From contig NZ_JBHUHP010000004.1 in NCBI RefSeq assembly GCF_042682525.1, forward strand, positions 186,001 to 250,000: 64,000 nucleotides of DNA, given 5' to 3'. Each line of letters begins with the position of its first letter. Within the stretch, counting starts at the first letter, position 1. Below the pieces are notes generated by a model. The model was not told the DNA's origin, searched no databases, and saw only the letters and a program-made list of their open reading frames with translations. This document shows, one piece after another, positions 19,041 to 28,251 of the stretch. Origin of the DNA: Blastococcus_B deserti. Lineage in GTDB: Bacteria > Actinomycetota > Actinomycetes > Mycobacteriales > Geodermatophilaceae. The translations under genes and the position numbers were made by a program.

Positions 19041-20206
19041 CCGACCTCCGCGCCGCCGCGCTGGACGCACTGGCGCAGCAGACGATCGAGCTGCCCTCCT
19101 GGGGCTTCGGCAATTCCGGCACCCGCTTCAAGGTCTTCGGCCAGCCCGGCGTCGCCCGGGATCCGTACGAGAAGCTCGAGGACGCCGCCCAGGTGCACAA
19201 GCACACCGGTGCCGCGCCCCGGGTGTCCCTGCACATCCCGTGGGACCGGGTCGACGACTACGGCAAGCTGGCCGCGCACGCCCGCGACCTGGGGGTGCGG
19301 ATCGGTGCCATCAACTCGAACCTGTTCCAGGACGACGACTACCGGCTCGGGTCGCTGACCCACCCCGACGAGGCGGTCCGCCGCAAGGCGATCGACCACC
19401 ACGCCGAGTGCGTCGAGGTCATGCGCCAGACCGGCTCCACCGATCTCAAGCTGTGGCTGCCCGACGGCACGAACTACGCCGGGCAGGACGACCTGCGGGC
19501 CCGCCAGGACCGGCTGGCCGATTCGCTGCAGCAGGTCTACGCGCTCCTGGAGCCGGGCATGCGGCTGCTGCTGGAGTACAAGTTCTTCGAGCCGTACTTC
19601 TACGCGACCGACATCCCGGACTGGGGCACCTCGCTGCTGCACTGCCTGGCGCTGGGTGACCAGGCAACGGTGGTCCTCGACACCGGCCACCACGCGCCGG
19701 GCACCAACATCGAGTTCATCGTCATGCAGCTGCTGCGGGTGGGCCGGCTGGGCGCCTTCGACTTCAACTCCCGCAACTACGCCGACGACGACCTGATCGT
19801 CGGGTCGGCCGATCCGTTCCAGCTGTTCCGGATCATGAACGAGATCGTGGCGCAGGGCGCGCACCGGCCGGAATCGAAGGTCAACTTCATGCTCGACCAG
19901 TGCCACAACCTCGAGAAGAAGATCCCGGGACAGATCCGGTCGGTGATGAACGTGCAGGAGGCGACGGCGAAGGCGCTGCTGGTCGACCGCGAGGCGCTGG
20001 CGACCGCCCAGCGCGGCGGTGAGGTCCTCGACGCCCACGGCATCCTCATGGACGCCTACTCCACCGACGTCCGTCCGCTGCTCGCGCAGCTGCGGGAGTC
20101 CCAGGGTCTCGACGCCGACCCGTACGCCGCCTACGCCCGCTCCGGCCACCAGGAGCGCATCGAACGCGAGCGCGTCGGCGGCCAGCAGGCCGGCTGGGGC
20201 GCCTGA
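19037..20206 (+). CDS. rhaI: L-rhamnose isomerase (Pseudomonas stutzeri type)
   Basis: 389 residues. A TIM-barrel metal enzyme that converts L-rhamnose to L-rhamnulose. Features matching the RhaI group rather than E. coli RhaA are GNSGTRFKVFGQPG near the N-terminus, LHIPWDRVDDY, INSNLFQDDDYRLGS, LLLEYKFFEPYFYATD (metal Glu), LDTGHHAPGTNIE (metal Asp and His) and FDFNSRNYADDDL. The GTG start overlaps the rhaM stop. Confidence 0.93.
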   Translation: MTDLRAAALDALAQQTIELPSWGFGNSGTRFKVFGQPGVARDPYEKLEDAAQVHKHTGAAPRVSLHIPWDRVDDYGKLAAHARDLGVRIGAINSNLFQDDDYRLGSLTHPDEAVRRKAIDHHAECVEVMRQTGSTDLKLWLPDGTNYAGQDDLRARQDRLADSLQQVYALLEPGMRLLLEYKFFEPYFYATDIPDWGTSLLHCLALGDQATVVLDTGHHAPGTNIEFIVMQLLRVGRLGAFDFNSRNYADDDLIVGSADPFQLFRIMNEIVAQGAHRPESKVNFMLDQCHNLEKKIPGQIRSVMNVQEATAKALLVDREALATAQRGGEVLDAHGILMDAYSTDVRPLLAQLRESQGLDADPYAAYARSGHQERIERERVGGQQAGWGA

Positions 20207-20300
20207 AGAAGGACCTGACCGCCCCCCACCACTCGCACGCTCGCGGCGGGCCCCTGCGGCCAGGCCGTTCCAGCACGTCACCACCGGAAGGACGACGAAC

Positions 20301-22337
20301 GTGACGAACCCCGTGGTCAGTGATCTCCTGGCCCGCAGCAACCGCCTCGGCGCGGACCCGCGCAACACCAACTACGCCGGCGGCAACACCTCCGCCAAGG
20401 GCAGCGGGACCGATCCGGTCACCGGCCGGCCGGTCGAGCTGCTGTGGGTCAAGGGGTCGGGCGGTGACCTCGGCACCCTGACCGAGCCGGGCCTGGCCGT
20501 CCTCCGGCTGGACCGGCTGCGCTCGCTGGTCGACGTCTACCCCGGCGTCGAGCGCGAGGACGAGATGGTCGCCGCGTTCGACTTCTGCCTGCACGGGCGG
20601 GGCGGCGCCGCGCCGTCGATCGACACCGCGATGCACGGCCTGGTCCGCGCCGCGCACGTCGACCACCTGCACCCCGATTCGGGCATCGCGCTGGCGACCG
20701 CGGCCGACGGCGAGGCGCTGACCCGCGAGTGCTTCGGCGACCGGGTGGTGTGGGTGCCGTGGCGCCGGCCGGGGTTCCAGCTGGGCCTGGACATCGCCGC
20801 CATCGCGGAGAAGAACCCGCAGGCGATCGGCTGCATCCTCGGCGGGCACGGGATCACCGCCTGGGGCGAGACCAGCGAGCAGTGCGAGGCCAACAGCCTG
20901 GAGATCATCCGGACGGCGGAGCGCTTCCTGGCCGAGCGCGGCAAGGAGGAGCCGTTCGGCCCGGCGCTGCCCGGCTTCGAGCCGCTGTCGGTGGCCGCGC
21001 GGCGGATCAAGGCCGCGGCCCTGGCTCCGGTGATCCGCGGCCTGGCCTCCACCGACAAGCCGCAGGTCGGGCACTTCACCGACTCCGACGTCGTCCTCGA
21101 CTTCCTGGCCGCGTCCGAGCACCCGCGGCTGGCGGCGCTGGGCACGTCGTGCCCCGACCACTTCCTGCGGACCAAGGTACGTCCCCTGGTGGTCGACCTG
21201 CCCTCGAGCGCGCCGGTCGGCGAGGTCGTCGCGCGGCTGAAGCAGCTGCACGAGGAGTACCGTGCCGAGTACGCCGCCTACTACCGGCGCCACGCCACCC
21301 CCGACAGCCCGCCGATGCGCGGCGCGGACCCGGCGATCGTGCTGGTGCCCGGCGTCGGCATGTTCAGCTTCGGGACCAACAAGCAGACCGCCCGGGTGGC
21401 CGGCGAGTTCTACGTCAACGCGATCAACGTCATGCGCGGCGCGGAGGCGGTCTCCACCTACGCACCCATCGACGAGGCGGAGAAGTTCCGCATCGAGTAC
21501 TGGGCGCTGGAGGAGGCCAAGCTCCAGCGGATGCCCAAGCCGAAGCCGCTGGCCACCCGGGTCGCCCTGGTCACCGGCGCGGCGAGCGGCATCGGCAAGG
21601 CCATCGCCCACCGGCTGGCCGCCGAGGGCGCCTGCGTCGTGGTCGCCGACCTCGACCTGCAGAAGGCCACCGCCGCCGCCGCGGAGATCGGTTCCTCCGA
21701 CGTCGCGGTCGGGATCGCGGCGGACGTGAGCGATGCCGAGGCGGTCGCCGGCGCCTTCCGGGCCGCGGTGCTCGCCTTCGGCGGCGTCGACCTGGTGGTC
21801 AACAACGCGGGCCTGTCGATCTCGAAGCCGCTCCTGGAGACGACCGAGGCCGACTGGGACCTCCAGCACGACGTCATGGCCAAGGGCAGCTTCCTGGTGT
21901 CCCGCGAGGCCGCCCGCATCATGATCCAGCAGGGCATCGGCGGCGACATCGTCTACATCTCCAGCAAGAACTCGCTGTTCGCCGGCCCGAACAACATCGC
22001 CTACGGCGCGACCAAGGCCGACCAGGCCCACCAGGTCCGGCTGCTGGCCGCCGAGCTCGGCCCGCACCAGATCCGGGTCAATGGCATCAACCCCGACGGC
22101 GTGGTCCGCGGGTCGGGCATCTTCGCCGGCGGGTGGGGTGCCAGCCGGGCGGCCGTCTACGGCGTCGAGGAGGAGAAGCTGGGGGAGTTCTACGCCCAGC
22201 GGACGCTGCTCAAGCGCGAGGTGCTGCCGGAGCACGTGGCCGACGCCGTGTTCGCGCTCACCGGCGGTGATCTCACCCGGACGACGGGGCTGCACGTCCC
22301 GGTCGACTCCGGCGTCGCCGCCGCCTTCCTCCGCTGA
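20301..22337 (+). CDS. rhaEW: Bifunctional rhamnulose-1-phosphate aldolase / L-lactaldehyde dehydrogenase
   Basis: 678 residues from a GTG after GGAAGGACG. The N-terminal part (about 1-420) is a class II aldolase/adducin domain with the zinc ligands in HVDHLHPDSG and GGHGITAWG; it splits rhamnulose-1-phosphate into DHAP and L-lactaldehyde. The C-terminal part (about 425-678) is a short-chain dehydrogenase with ALVTGAASGIGKAIA, VNNAGLS and catalytic YGATKAD; it oxidises lactaldehyde. The same fusion is known as RhaEW in Bacillus. Lactate made here would be the substrate of the LutABC complex across the divergent promoter. Confidence 0.93.
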   Translation: MTNPVVSDLLARSNRLGADPRNTNYAGGNTSAKGSGTDPVTGRPVELLWVKGSGGDLGTLTEPGLAVLRLDRLRSLVDVYPGVEREDEMVAAFDFCLHGRGGAAPSIDTAMHGLVRAAHVDHLHPDSGIALATAADGEALTRECFGDRVVWVPWRRPGFQLGLDIAAIAEKNPQAIGCILGGHGITAWGETSEQCEANSLEIIRTAERFLAERGKEEPFGPALPGFEPLSVAARRIKAAALAPVIRGLASTDKPQVGHFTDSDVVLDFLAASEHPRLAALGTSCPDHFLRTKVRPLVVDLPSSAPVGEVVARLKQLHEEYRAEYAAYYRRHATPDSPPMRGADPAIVLVPGVGMFSFGTNKQTARVAGEFYVNAINVMRGAEAVSTYAPIDEAEKFRIEYWALEEAKLQRMPKPKPLATRVALVTGAASGIGKAIAHRLAAEGACVVVADLDLQKATAAAAEIGSSDVAVGIAADVSDAEAVAGAFRAAVLAFGGVDLVVNNAGLSISKPLLETTEADWDLQHDVMAKGSFLVSREAARIMIQQGIGGDIVYISSKNSLFAGPNNIAYGATKADQAHQVRLLAAELGPHQIRVNGINPDGVVRGSGIFAGGWGASRAAVYGVEEEKLGEFYAQRTLLKREVLPEHVADAVFALTGGDLTRTTGLHVPVDSGVAAAFLR

Positions 22338-22349
22338 GCGAGGGCGATC

Positions 22350-23834
22350 GTGGCCACACAGGCCCTGCCGGCGTTCGCCGCGGTCGACCTCGGCGCCTCC
22401 AGCGGCCGCGTCATGGTCGCCCGGGTGGGCCCGGACGTGCTCGAGCTGACCGAGGCGCACCGCTTCCCGAACCGGCCGGTGCGCACCGGGGATGCCCTGC
22501 ACTGGGACGTGCTCGGCCTCTACGCCGGGGTCCTCGACGGGCTGCGCGCGGCGGGCCGGGAGGCCGGCCGGCTGGCGGGCGTCGGCATCGACAGCTGGGC
22601 GGTCGACTACGGGCTGCTCGACGCCGACGGGGCGCTGCTGGGCAATCCCCTGCACTACCGCGACGGCCGGCACGCCACCGCGGTGCCGGCGGTGCACGCC
22701 GCCGTCGGTCCTGACGAGCTGTACCGGCTCTCGGGGCTGCAGCACCTGCCGTTCAACACGGTGTTCCAGCTGGCCGCCCGCCGCGGCAGCGTCCAGCTGG
22801 GTGCCGCCCGCAGGCTGCTGCTGGTCCCCGACCTGCTGGCGCACTGGCTGACCGGCGCCGAGGGGGCCGAGGTCACCAACGCCTCGACCACCGGGCTGCT
22901 CGACGCGACCAGCCGCGAGTGGTCGTGGGAGCTGATCGAGCGGCTCGGCCTGCCGCGCGGGCTGTTCCCGCCGCTGGTCCGGCCCGGTGACCGGGTGGGG
23001 GAGCTGCGCGTCGACGTCCTCGAGGAGACCGGGCTGGCCGGACCCGTGCCGGTGACCGCGGTGGGCTCGCACGACACCGCCTCGGCGGTGGTGGGTGTGC
23101 CGGCCGCCGACGACCGGTTCGCCTACGTCTCCTGCGGCACCTGGTCCCTGGTCGGTGTCGAGCTGGACAAGCCGGTGCTCACCGAGGAGAGCCGTGCCGC
23201 CGGGTTCACCAACGAACTCGGCGTCGACGGCACCGTCCGGTACCTGCGCAACGTCATGGGCCTGTGGCTGCTGCAGGAGTCGCAGCGCACCTGGGTCGCC
23301 CACGGCCTGCCCTCCGACCTGCCCGACCTGCTCGCCGCGGCCGCGCGGGTACCGGCCTTCACCACGCTCGTCGACCCCGACGACCCGCGCTTCCTGCCGC
23401 CGGGGGACATGCCGGCGCGCATCGCCGCCTACTGCCTCGAGACGGGTCAGACGCCGCCGCAGAGCCAGGCGGAGACGGTGCGCTGCATCCTCGACAGCCT
23501 CGCGCTGGCCTACCGCCGCAACGTCCGCCGGGCCGCGCAGCTGTCCGGCCGGTCGGTGGAGAACGTGCACCTCGTCGGGGGCGGCGCGCGCAACGCGCTG
23601 CTGTGCCAGCTCACTGCCGACGCCTGCGGGCTGCCGGTCCTCGCCGGCCCGGTGGAGGCGGCCGCACTGGGCAACGTGCTGGTCCAGGCCCGCGGCCTCG
23701 GCGTGCTGTCCGGCGGCCTCCCCGAGCTGCGGGCGTTGCTGCGCGCCACCCAGGACGCCCAGCTCTACCTGCCCACGCGGGACGCGGAGGCGGCCTGGGC
23801 GGCGGAGGAGGCGCGCCTCCCGGATCCGCGCTGA
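22350..23834 (+). CDS. rhaB: Rhamnulokinase
   Basis: 494 residues from a GTG 12 bases after the previous stop. A FGGY-type carbohydrate kinase that phosphorylates L-rhamnulose. The N-terminal phosphate loop reads AVDLGASSGRVMVA, then GIDSWAVDYGLLD, AVGSHDTASAVVGVPA, a serine-rich YVSCGTWSLVGVELD segment and the ATP-binding VHLVGGGARNALLCQL near residue 410. It completes the rha pathway. Confidence 0.94.
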   Translation: MATQALPAFAAVDLGASSGRVMVARVGPDVLELTEAHRFPNRPVRTGDALHWDVLGLYAGVLDGLRAAGREAGRLAGVGIDSWAVDYGLLDADGALLGNPLHYRDGRHATAVPAVHAAVGPDELYRLSGLQHLPFNTVFQLAARRGSVQLGAARRLLLVPDLLAHWLTGAEGAEVTNASTTGLLDATSREWSWELIERLGLPRGLFPPLVRPGDRVGELRVDVLEETGLAGPVPVTAVGSHDTASAVVGVPAADDRFAYVSCGTWSLVGVELDKPVLTEESRAAGFTNELGVDGTVRYLRNVMGLWLLQESQRTWVAHGLPSDLPDLLAAAARVPAFTTLVDPDDPRFLPPGDMPARIAAYCLETGQTPPQSQAETVRCILDSLALAYRRNVRRAAQLSGRSVENVHLVGGGARNALLCQLTADACGLPVLAGPVEAAALGNVLVQARGLGVLSGGLPELRALLRATQDAQLYLPTRDAEAAWAAEEARLPDPR

Positions 23835-23923
23835 GGCGGCCGCGGGGCAACGAAGGCGCTCACGAGCCCCCGCCGGGTGGAGGGGCCTACTGCGGCCGGA
23901 GACGCCCCGGAGATGCTGGTGGC

Positions 23924-25210
23924 ATGTCCACACCAGGCACCCGGCCGGCCGGCACCAACTGGGCGGGCAACCACACCTACCCGGCGGAGCGGCTGCACCG
24001 GCCGGCCGGCCTCGAGCAGCTGCAGGAGATCGTCTCGGCCGCCCGCAGCGTGCACGTCCTGGGCTCCCGGCACTCCTTCAACGGCATCGCCGACGCCGCA
24101 GAGCTGGTCTCGCTCGAGGCGCTGCACACCGACCAGGGGCTGCCCGCCGCCGTGCGCGTCGATGCCGGGACCCGGACGGTGTCCTTCGGGGGAGGCGTCA
24201 AGTACGGCGAGCTCGTCGAGCGGCTGCACGACGACGGGCTGGCCCTGCACAACCTGGCCTCCCTGCCGCACATCTCCGTCGCGGGCGCGGTGGCGACGGC
24301 GACCCACGGCTCGGGCTCCACGAACGGGAACCTGGCGACGGCGGTGGCGGCGCTGGAGATCGTCACCTCCAGCGGCGAGGTGGTCAGCGCCCGACGCGGC
24401 GATCCCGACTTCGACGGCATGGTGGTCGGCCTCGGCGCGCTCGGCGCCGTCACGCGCATCACCCTCGACGTGGAACCGGCGTTCGACGTGCGGCAGCAGG
24501 TGTTCGAGGGGCTGAGGTGGACGGCGCTGCTGGAGCACTTCGACGAGATCATGTCGTGCGGCTACAGCGTCAGCGTCTTCACCCTCTTCGGCGATGCCGT
24601 GGACATGGTGTGGGTGAAGACGCGCACCGACTCCCCGGCCGAGGTGCCGGGGCAGCTGTTCGGCGCGCGCCCGGCGTCGGAGGAACTGCATCCGGTGATC
24701 GGCCTCGACCCGACCCCGTGCACGCCGCAACGAGGCAGGCCGGGCCCGTGGTACGACCGCCTCCCGCACTTCCGCATGGGCTTCACCCCCAGCGCCGGCG
24801 AGGAGCTGCAGTCGGAGTACCTGCTGCCCCGCCGTCACGCCCCCGCGGCGATCGAGGCGGTGCGCGCGCTGGGCGACCGGCTCCGGCCCCTGCTGCTGAC
24901 CTGCGAGATCCGCACGGTGGCCGCCGACCGGCTGTGGCTGAGCACCAGCTACGGCGAGGACTCGGTCGCGCTGCACTTCACCTGGGCCCCGGCCCAGGAC
25001 GCTGTCGAGGAGCTGCTCGTCGCACTGGAGGCGGCGTTGTCCCCGTTCGCCGCGCGCCCGCACTGGGGGAAGGTCTTCACCGCCGACGCGGCGGCGATCG
25101 CGGGCCGGTACGAGCGTCAGCCGGAGTTCGTCCGGCTGGCCGAGCGGATGGACCCGCGCGGCGCCTTCCGCAACCCGTGGCTGGAGGCCCGCGTCCTCGG
25201 CCGCAGGTGA
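23924..25210 (+). CDS. Alditol oxidase (FAD-dependent)
   Basis: 428 residues, close to the 418 of Streptomyces AldO. GSRHSFNGIAD (about 43-53) carries the His that binds FAD covalently in AldO; a PP-loop region THGSGSTNGNLATAVAALE and the C-terminal PHWGKVF and MDPRGAFRNPWLE segments are characteristic of the family. It oxidises terminal hydroxyls of polyols with release of hydrogen peroxide. It lies 89 bases after rhaB on the same strand and might share its transcript, but polyol oxidation is not a step of rhamnose breakdown. Confidence 0.88.
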   Translation: MSTPGTRPAGTNWAGNHTYPAERLHRPAGLEQLQEIVSAARSVHVLGSRHSFNGIADAAELVSLEALHTDQGLPAAVRVDAGTRTVSFGGGVKYGELVERLHDDGLALHNLASLPHISVAGAVATATHGSGSTNGNLATAVAALEIVTSSGEVVSARRGDPDFDGMVVGLGALGAVTRITLDVEPAFDVRQQVFEGLRWTALLEHFDEIMSCGYSVSVFTLFGDAVDMVWVKTRTDSPAEVPGQLFGARPASEELHPVIGLDPTPCTPQRGRPGPWYDRLPHFRMGFTPSAGEELQSEYLLPRRHAPAAIEAVRALGDRLRPLLLTCEIRTVAADRLWLSTSYGEDSVALHFTWAPAQDAVEELLVALEAALSPFAARPHWGKVFTADAAAIAGRYERQPEFVRLAERMDPRGAFRNPWLEARVLGRR

Positions 25211-25232
25211 ACCGTCGGCACGGCGGCCCCGG

Positions 25233-25370
25233 TCAGCCCTCGCCGGGCCGGAGGACGGTCATCGTGACGCCGTCGGCCAGCCGGTAGGGGTTGGTGCTCA
25301 CCAGGCCCCCGACGACCCGCCGGAGGCGGGAGACCTCGGCGCGCGCGGTGACCAGGCGGTCGTCGTCGCG
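25233..25370 (-). pseudogene. C-terminal remnant of a GAF/helix-turn-helix type regulator
   Basis: The minus-strand frame ending at 25233 reads LVTARAEVSRLRRVVGGLVS, then TNPYRLADG, and stops. This is the usual C-terminal winged-helix end of actinobacterial GAF-domain transcriptional regulators (a RAEVSRLRR..G..V...PYRL pattern). The rest of the protein is absent: the frame merges into unrelated sequence by about 25390. There is no start codon or ribosome-binding site. Confidence 0.55.
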
Positions 25371-25395
25371 AACAGCGCGGTGCTCAGCCGGGCGG

Positions 25396-25509
25396 CACCT
25401 GCACCAGTCGCGGCACTACTCGCTCTACCTGGCGCTGCAGCTCAAGGCCCGCCACGCCGGGATCCCGACGCCGGTCTACGGCCTGCAGGAGGTGCACCAC
25501 CGCAGCTGA
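25396..25509 (+). pseudogene. C-terminal remnant of an unidentified protein
   Basis: The plus-strand frame reads HLHQSRHYSLYLALQLKARH and then AGIPTPVYGLQEVHHRS before a stop. The composition is that of a real folded protein end (mixed hydrophobic/aromatic), unlike the arginine-rich frames around it. No start exists nearby. I do not recognise the family. Confidence 0.4.
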
Positions 25510-25556
25510 GCGGCGGGGATGCCGGGGGCCGGTTCCGGTCCCCGGCACCCGCCGCC

Positions 25557-25685
25557 ACGCCGCTCCTGTTCTTCGACGCCGACGTGTTCGCCGCCCGGGT
25601 GGAGCGGTCCGCCGGCGAGTACCGCGTCGTCACCTATGACCACCGCGGTCAGGGCGGCGGCGCTGCCGCCCCGGTCGAGGCCGGC
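25557..25685 (+). pseudogene. N-terminal remnant of an alpha/beta hydrolase
   Basis: The frame reads LFFDADVFAARVERSAGEYR and then VVTYDHRGQGGG. This matches the strand 3-4 region of 3-oxoadipate-enol-lactonase-like hydrolases, where ..Yrvv.yDhRGhG.S is conserved. The nucleophile elbow and the rest of the fold are missing and no start codon with a ribosome-binding site is present. Confidence 0.5.
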
Positions 25686-25785
25686 GCGTCGGGCTGCGTC
25701 CGTGCGCGCCGGTCCGGCGCCGGCCGCAACAGCCGCTCCGGGGGCGATGCGGGATGGCCCACCCGCGGGGTGAGGGCGCCTGTCG

Positions 25786-26469
25786 TCAGCTCCGGGTCGG
25801 CGGGTGGAACAGCATGGTCTCCACCCGGGCCCGGTAGTCCACGTAGATCTGCCGGTAGCGCCCGACCGCGTCCGCCGGCCGGCCCGCCTCGAGCAGTTCG
25901 AGGGTCTCGCGGTAGCCGCTCACCCACAACTCCCAGATGTCCGCGCCGGCACTGCCGGCCAGCAGCCGCAACGTCCGGGCGACGACGAGGTCCACGTGGG
26001 TCTGCAGCTCCCGGTTGCCGCTCGCGAGGATGACGATCGTGCTGAAGTCGGCCCCGGCTGCGGTGGCTGCGGTGATGTTCCCGGCCCGCAGGTTGTCGAC
26101 GAACTCCTCCAGGCGCTCCCGCATCCGCTCCAGGTGGGAGGCGGTCAGGTTCGGGACACCCCACTCGAACCCCGCGCAGGCAAGGACCGACATCACGTCG
26201 ATGAGCTCGAGCGCGTTCTTCTGCGTCACCTCGGTGACGCGCCGGGTGCGGTTCGGGGCGATGTCGATCAGCCCCTCGGCGGCGAGCTGGGCGATCGCCT
26301 CCCGGACGGGGGTGATGCTGACGCCCAGGCGGGCGGCGACCTCGGCGTCCTTGAGGACCGTTCCGGCGGGGAGGACGCCGGTCACGATCTCGTCGCGGAT
26401 CTGTCGGAGGACCGCCTCCCGCCGGGTCGGTGGCAGGGCGAACGCGGAGGGTCCTCCGGGGCCGGACAT
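25786..26469 (-). CDS. GntR-family transcriptional regulator (FCD type)
   Basis: 227 residues. N-terminal winged helix with LRQIRDEIVTGVLPAGTVLK and ARLGVSITPVREAIAQLAAE, then an all-helical effector domain of the FadR/FCD type (about 85-215). It lies 79 bases after the monooxygenase gene on the same strand and so ends the esterase-monooxygenase-regulator operon. The palindrome at 29260-29283 in the divergent promoter is the best candidate for its operator. Confidence 0.9.
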   Translation of the reverse strand: MSGPGGPSAFALPPTRREAVLRQIRDEIVTGVLPAGTVLKDAEVAARLGVSITPVREAIAQLAAEGLIDIAPNRTRRVTEVTQKNALELIDVMSVLACAGFEWGVPNLTASHLERMRERLEEFVDNLRAGNITAATAAGADFSTIVILASGNRELQTHVDLVVARTLRLLAGSAGADIWELWVSGYRETLELLEAGRPADAVGRYRQIYVDYRARVETMLFHPPTRS

Positions 26470-26548
26470 GAGCGGCGACTCTACAGAAACGGCCGGACCG
26501 GACCGCCTCCGTCAACCGTCCGGCTGACGAAGGCGGCCGGCGTCCCGG

Positions 26549-28156
26549 TCAGGCCGGGGTCAGCGCGAACCCCTCGTAGTCGTTCGCCACGATCTGGTCG
26601 CACCGCTGGCGGTACGCGCCGACGCCGCCGATGTAGGCCATGAACACCCGCGGCTTGCCGGGCACGTTCGACCCCATGTACCAGGAGTCGGCCGTCGGGT
26701 AGAGCGTGTAGGCGCCCACCTCGGCGACGTGCTCGACCCAGGCGTCCTCGGCTTCCGTCGTCGCCTCGATCTCGGCGATGCCCCGCTCCCGCATCGCGAC
26801 GATGCAATCGGTGACCCAGTCGACGTGCTGCTCGATCGACACGATCATGTTGCTGAGCACCGACGGGCTGAGCGGGCCGGTGATCGTGAACAGGTTGGGG
26901 AACCCCGCGATGGACAGGCCCAGGTAGGTCCGCGGGCCCTCGCCCCACTTCTCCTTGAGCGACAGGCCGCCCTTCCCGCGGATGTCGATGGCGGTGAGCG
27001 CCCCGGTCATCGCGTCGAAGCCGGTGGCGAAGACGATGGCGTCGAACTCGTACTCCTCCTCCGAGGTCCGCACCCCCTTCTCCGTGACCTCCACGAGCGG
27101 GGTCTTGCGCACGTCGACCAGGTGCACGTGCTCCCTGTTGAAGGTGTCGTAGTAGCCCGTGTCCAGGCAGGGCCGCTTGGTCCCGAAGGGGAAGCTGCGC
27201 GGCGAGAGCGTCTCGGCCAGCTCGGGATCCTTGACCGTCTCCCGGATCTTGTTCCGCACGAACTCGGCGGCGGTGTCGTTGGCCGCCTTGTCGGTGAGCG
27301 TGTCGGTGTAGGAGGCCAGGATCGCGACCAGGCTGCCCCTGTCCCACCCGTCCTGGTAGACGGCGGTGCGCTCGTCCTCGGGGACCTCCAGCGCGGATCT
27401 GGTCGCCGCCGGGACGGGGACCCCGAAACCGGAGGTGCGCTGCGCCTCCCGCCAGGCGCGGTAGTTGGCCTTCATCTCGCTGACCTCGTCCTCGGACAGC
27501 GGCCGGTTGCCGGCCGGCATGCTGAAGTTGGGTGTCCGCTGGAAGACGGTGAGGTCGGCGGCCTGCTCGGCGATGATCGGGATGGACTGGATGCCCGAGG
27601 AGCCGGTGCCGATGACGCCGACCCGCTGGCCCGAGAAGTCCACGCCCTCGTGCGGCCAGTGCCCGGTGTGGTACGTCCGGCCGTGGAACCTTTCCAGCCC
27701 CGGGATCTCGGGCGTCTTCGACGCCGACAGGCATCCCGTGGCCATGATGAGGAACTGCGCGTCGACCACGTCCCCGCTGTCGGTGATGACCAGCCAGCGC
27801 TTGGTCGCCTCGTTGTACGCGGCACTGGTGACCCGGGTGTTGAACGTGATGTCGCGTCGCAGGTCGAACCGGTCGGCCACGTGGTTGATGTACTTCAGGA
27901 TCTCCGGTTGCGTGGGGTACTTCTCGGTCCAGGTCCACTCCTGCTCGAGCTCGGGGGAGAACGAGTAGGAGTAGGACAGGCTCTCGACGTCGCACCGGGC
28001 ACCGGGATACCGGTTCCAGTACCACGTCCCGCCGACGTCGGCGGCGGTCTCCAGGACGCGGGTCGTCAGGCCCAGTTCGCGCAGCCGGTAGAGCTGGTAG
28101 AGGCCGGAGAGACCGGCACCGACGACGACGGCGTCGACGGTCTGTGGTTCGGACAT
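26549..28156 (-). CDS. Flavin-dependent Baeyer-Villiger monooxygenase (cyclohexanone-monooxygenase-like)
   Basis: 535 residues from an ATG preceded by AGGAG. FAD-binding GAGLSGLYQLYRLRELG at the N-terminus, the Baeyer-Villiger fingerprint FHGRTYHTGHWPHEG at about 150, NADP-binding GVIGTGSSGIQSIP at about 175, and VFATGFDAMTGAL near 350. Such enzymes insert oxygen next to a ketone to give an ester or lactone. The esterase gene before it would hydrolyse that product, pointing to degradation of a cyclic or branched ketone. Confidence 0.92.
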   Translation of the reverse strand: MSEPQTVDAVVVGAGLSGLYQLYRLRELGLTTRVLETAADVGGTWYWNRYPGARCDVESLSYSYSFSPELEQEWTWTEKYPTQPEILKYINHVADRFDLRRDITFNTRVTSAAYNEATKRWLVITDSGDVVDAQFLIMATGCLSASKTPEIPGLERFHGRTYHTGHWPHEGVDFSGQRVGVIGTGSSGIQSIPIIAEQAADLTVFQRTPNFSMPAGNRPLSEDEVSEMKANYRAWREAQRTSGFGVPVPAATRSALEVPEDERTAVYQDGWDRGSLVAILASYTDTLTDKAANDTAAEFVRNKIRETVKDPELAETLSPRSFPFGTKRPCLDTGYYDTFNREHVHLVDVRKTPLVEVTEKGVRTSEEEYEFDAIVFATGFDAMTGALTAIDIRGKGGLSLKEKWGEGPRTYLGLSIAGFPNLFTITGPLSPSVLSNMIVSIEQHVDWVTDCIVAMRERGIAEIEATTEAEDAWVEHVAEVGAYTLYPTADSWYMGSNVPGKPRVFMAYIGGVGAYRQRCDQIVANDYEGFALTPA

Positions 28157-28251
28157 GGGAGCTCCTGTCGGCGGACGTGCTCGTCCGCTCGCTCGAGGGG
28201 TGGGGACTTCTCGTCGAGTTGGGGGGTCCGCCACGTGGCGGGAGGGGGAGG

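Noticed and set aside
20046..23933. 1295-codon open frame opposite rhaEW and rhaB
   Set aside because: Low-complexity product without domains; the plus strand holds the real genes with ribosome-binding sites.
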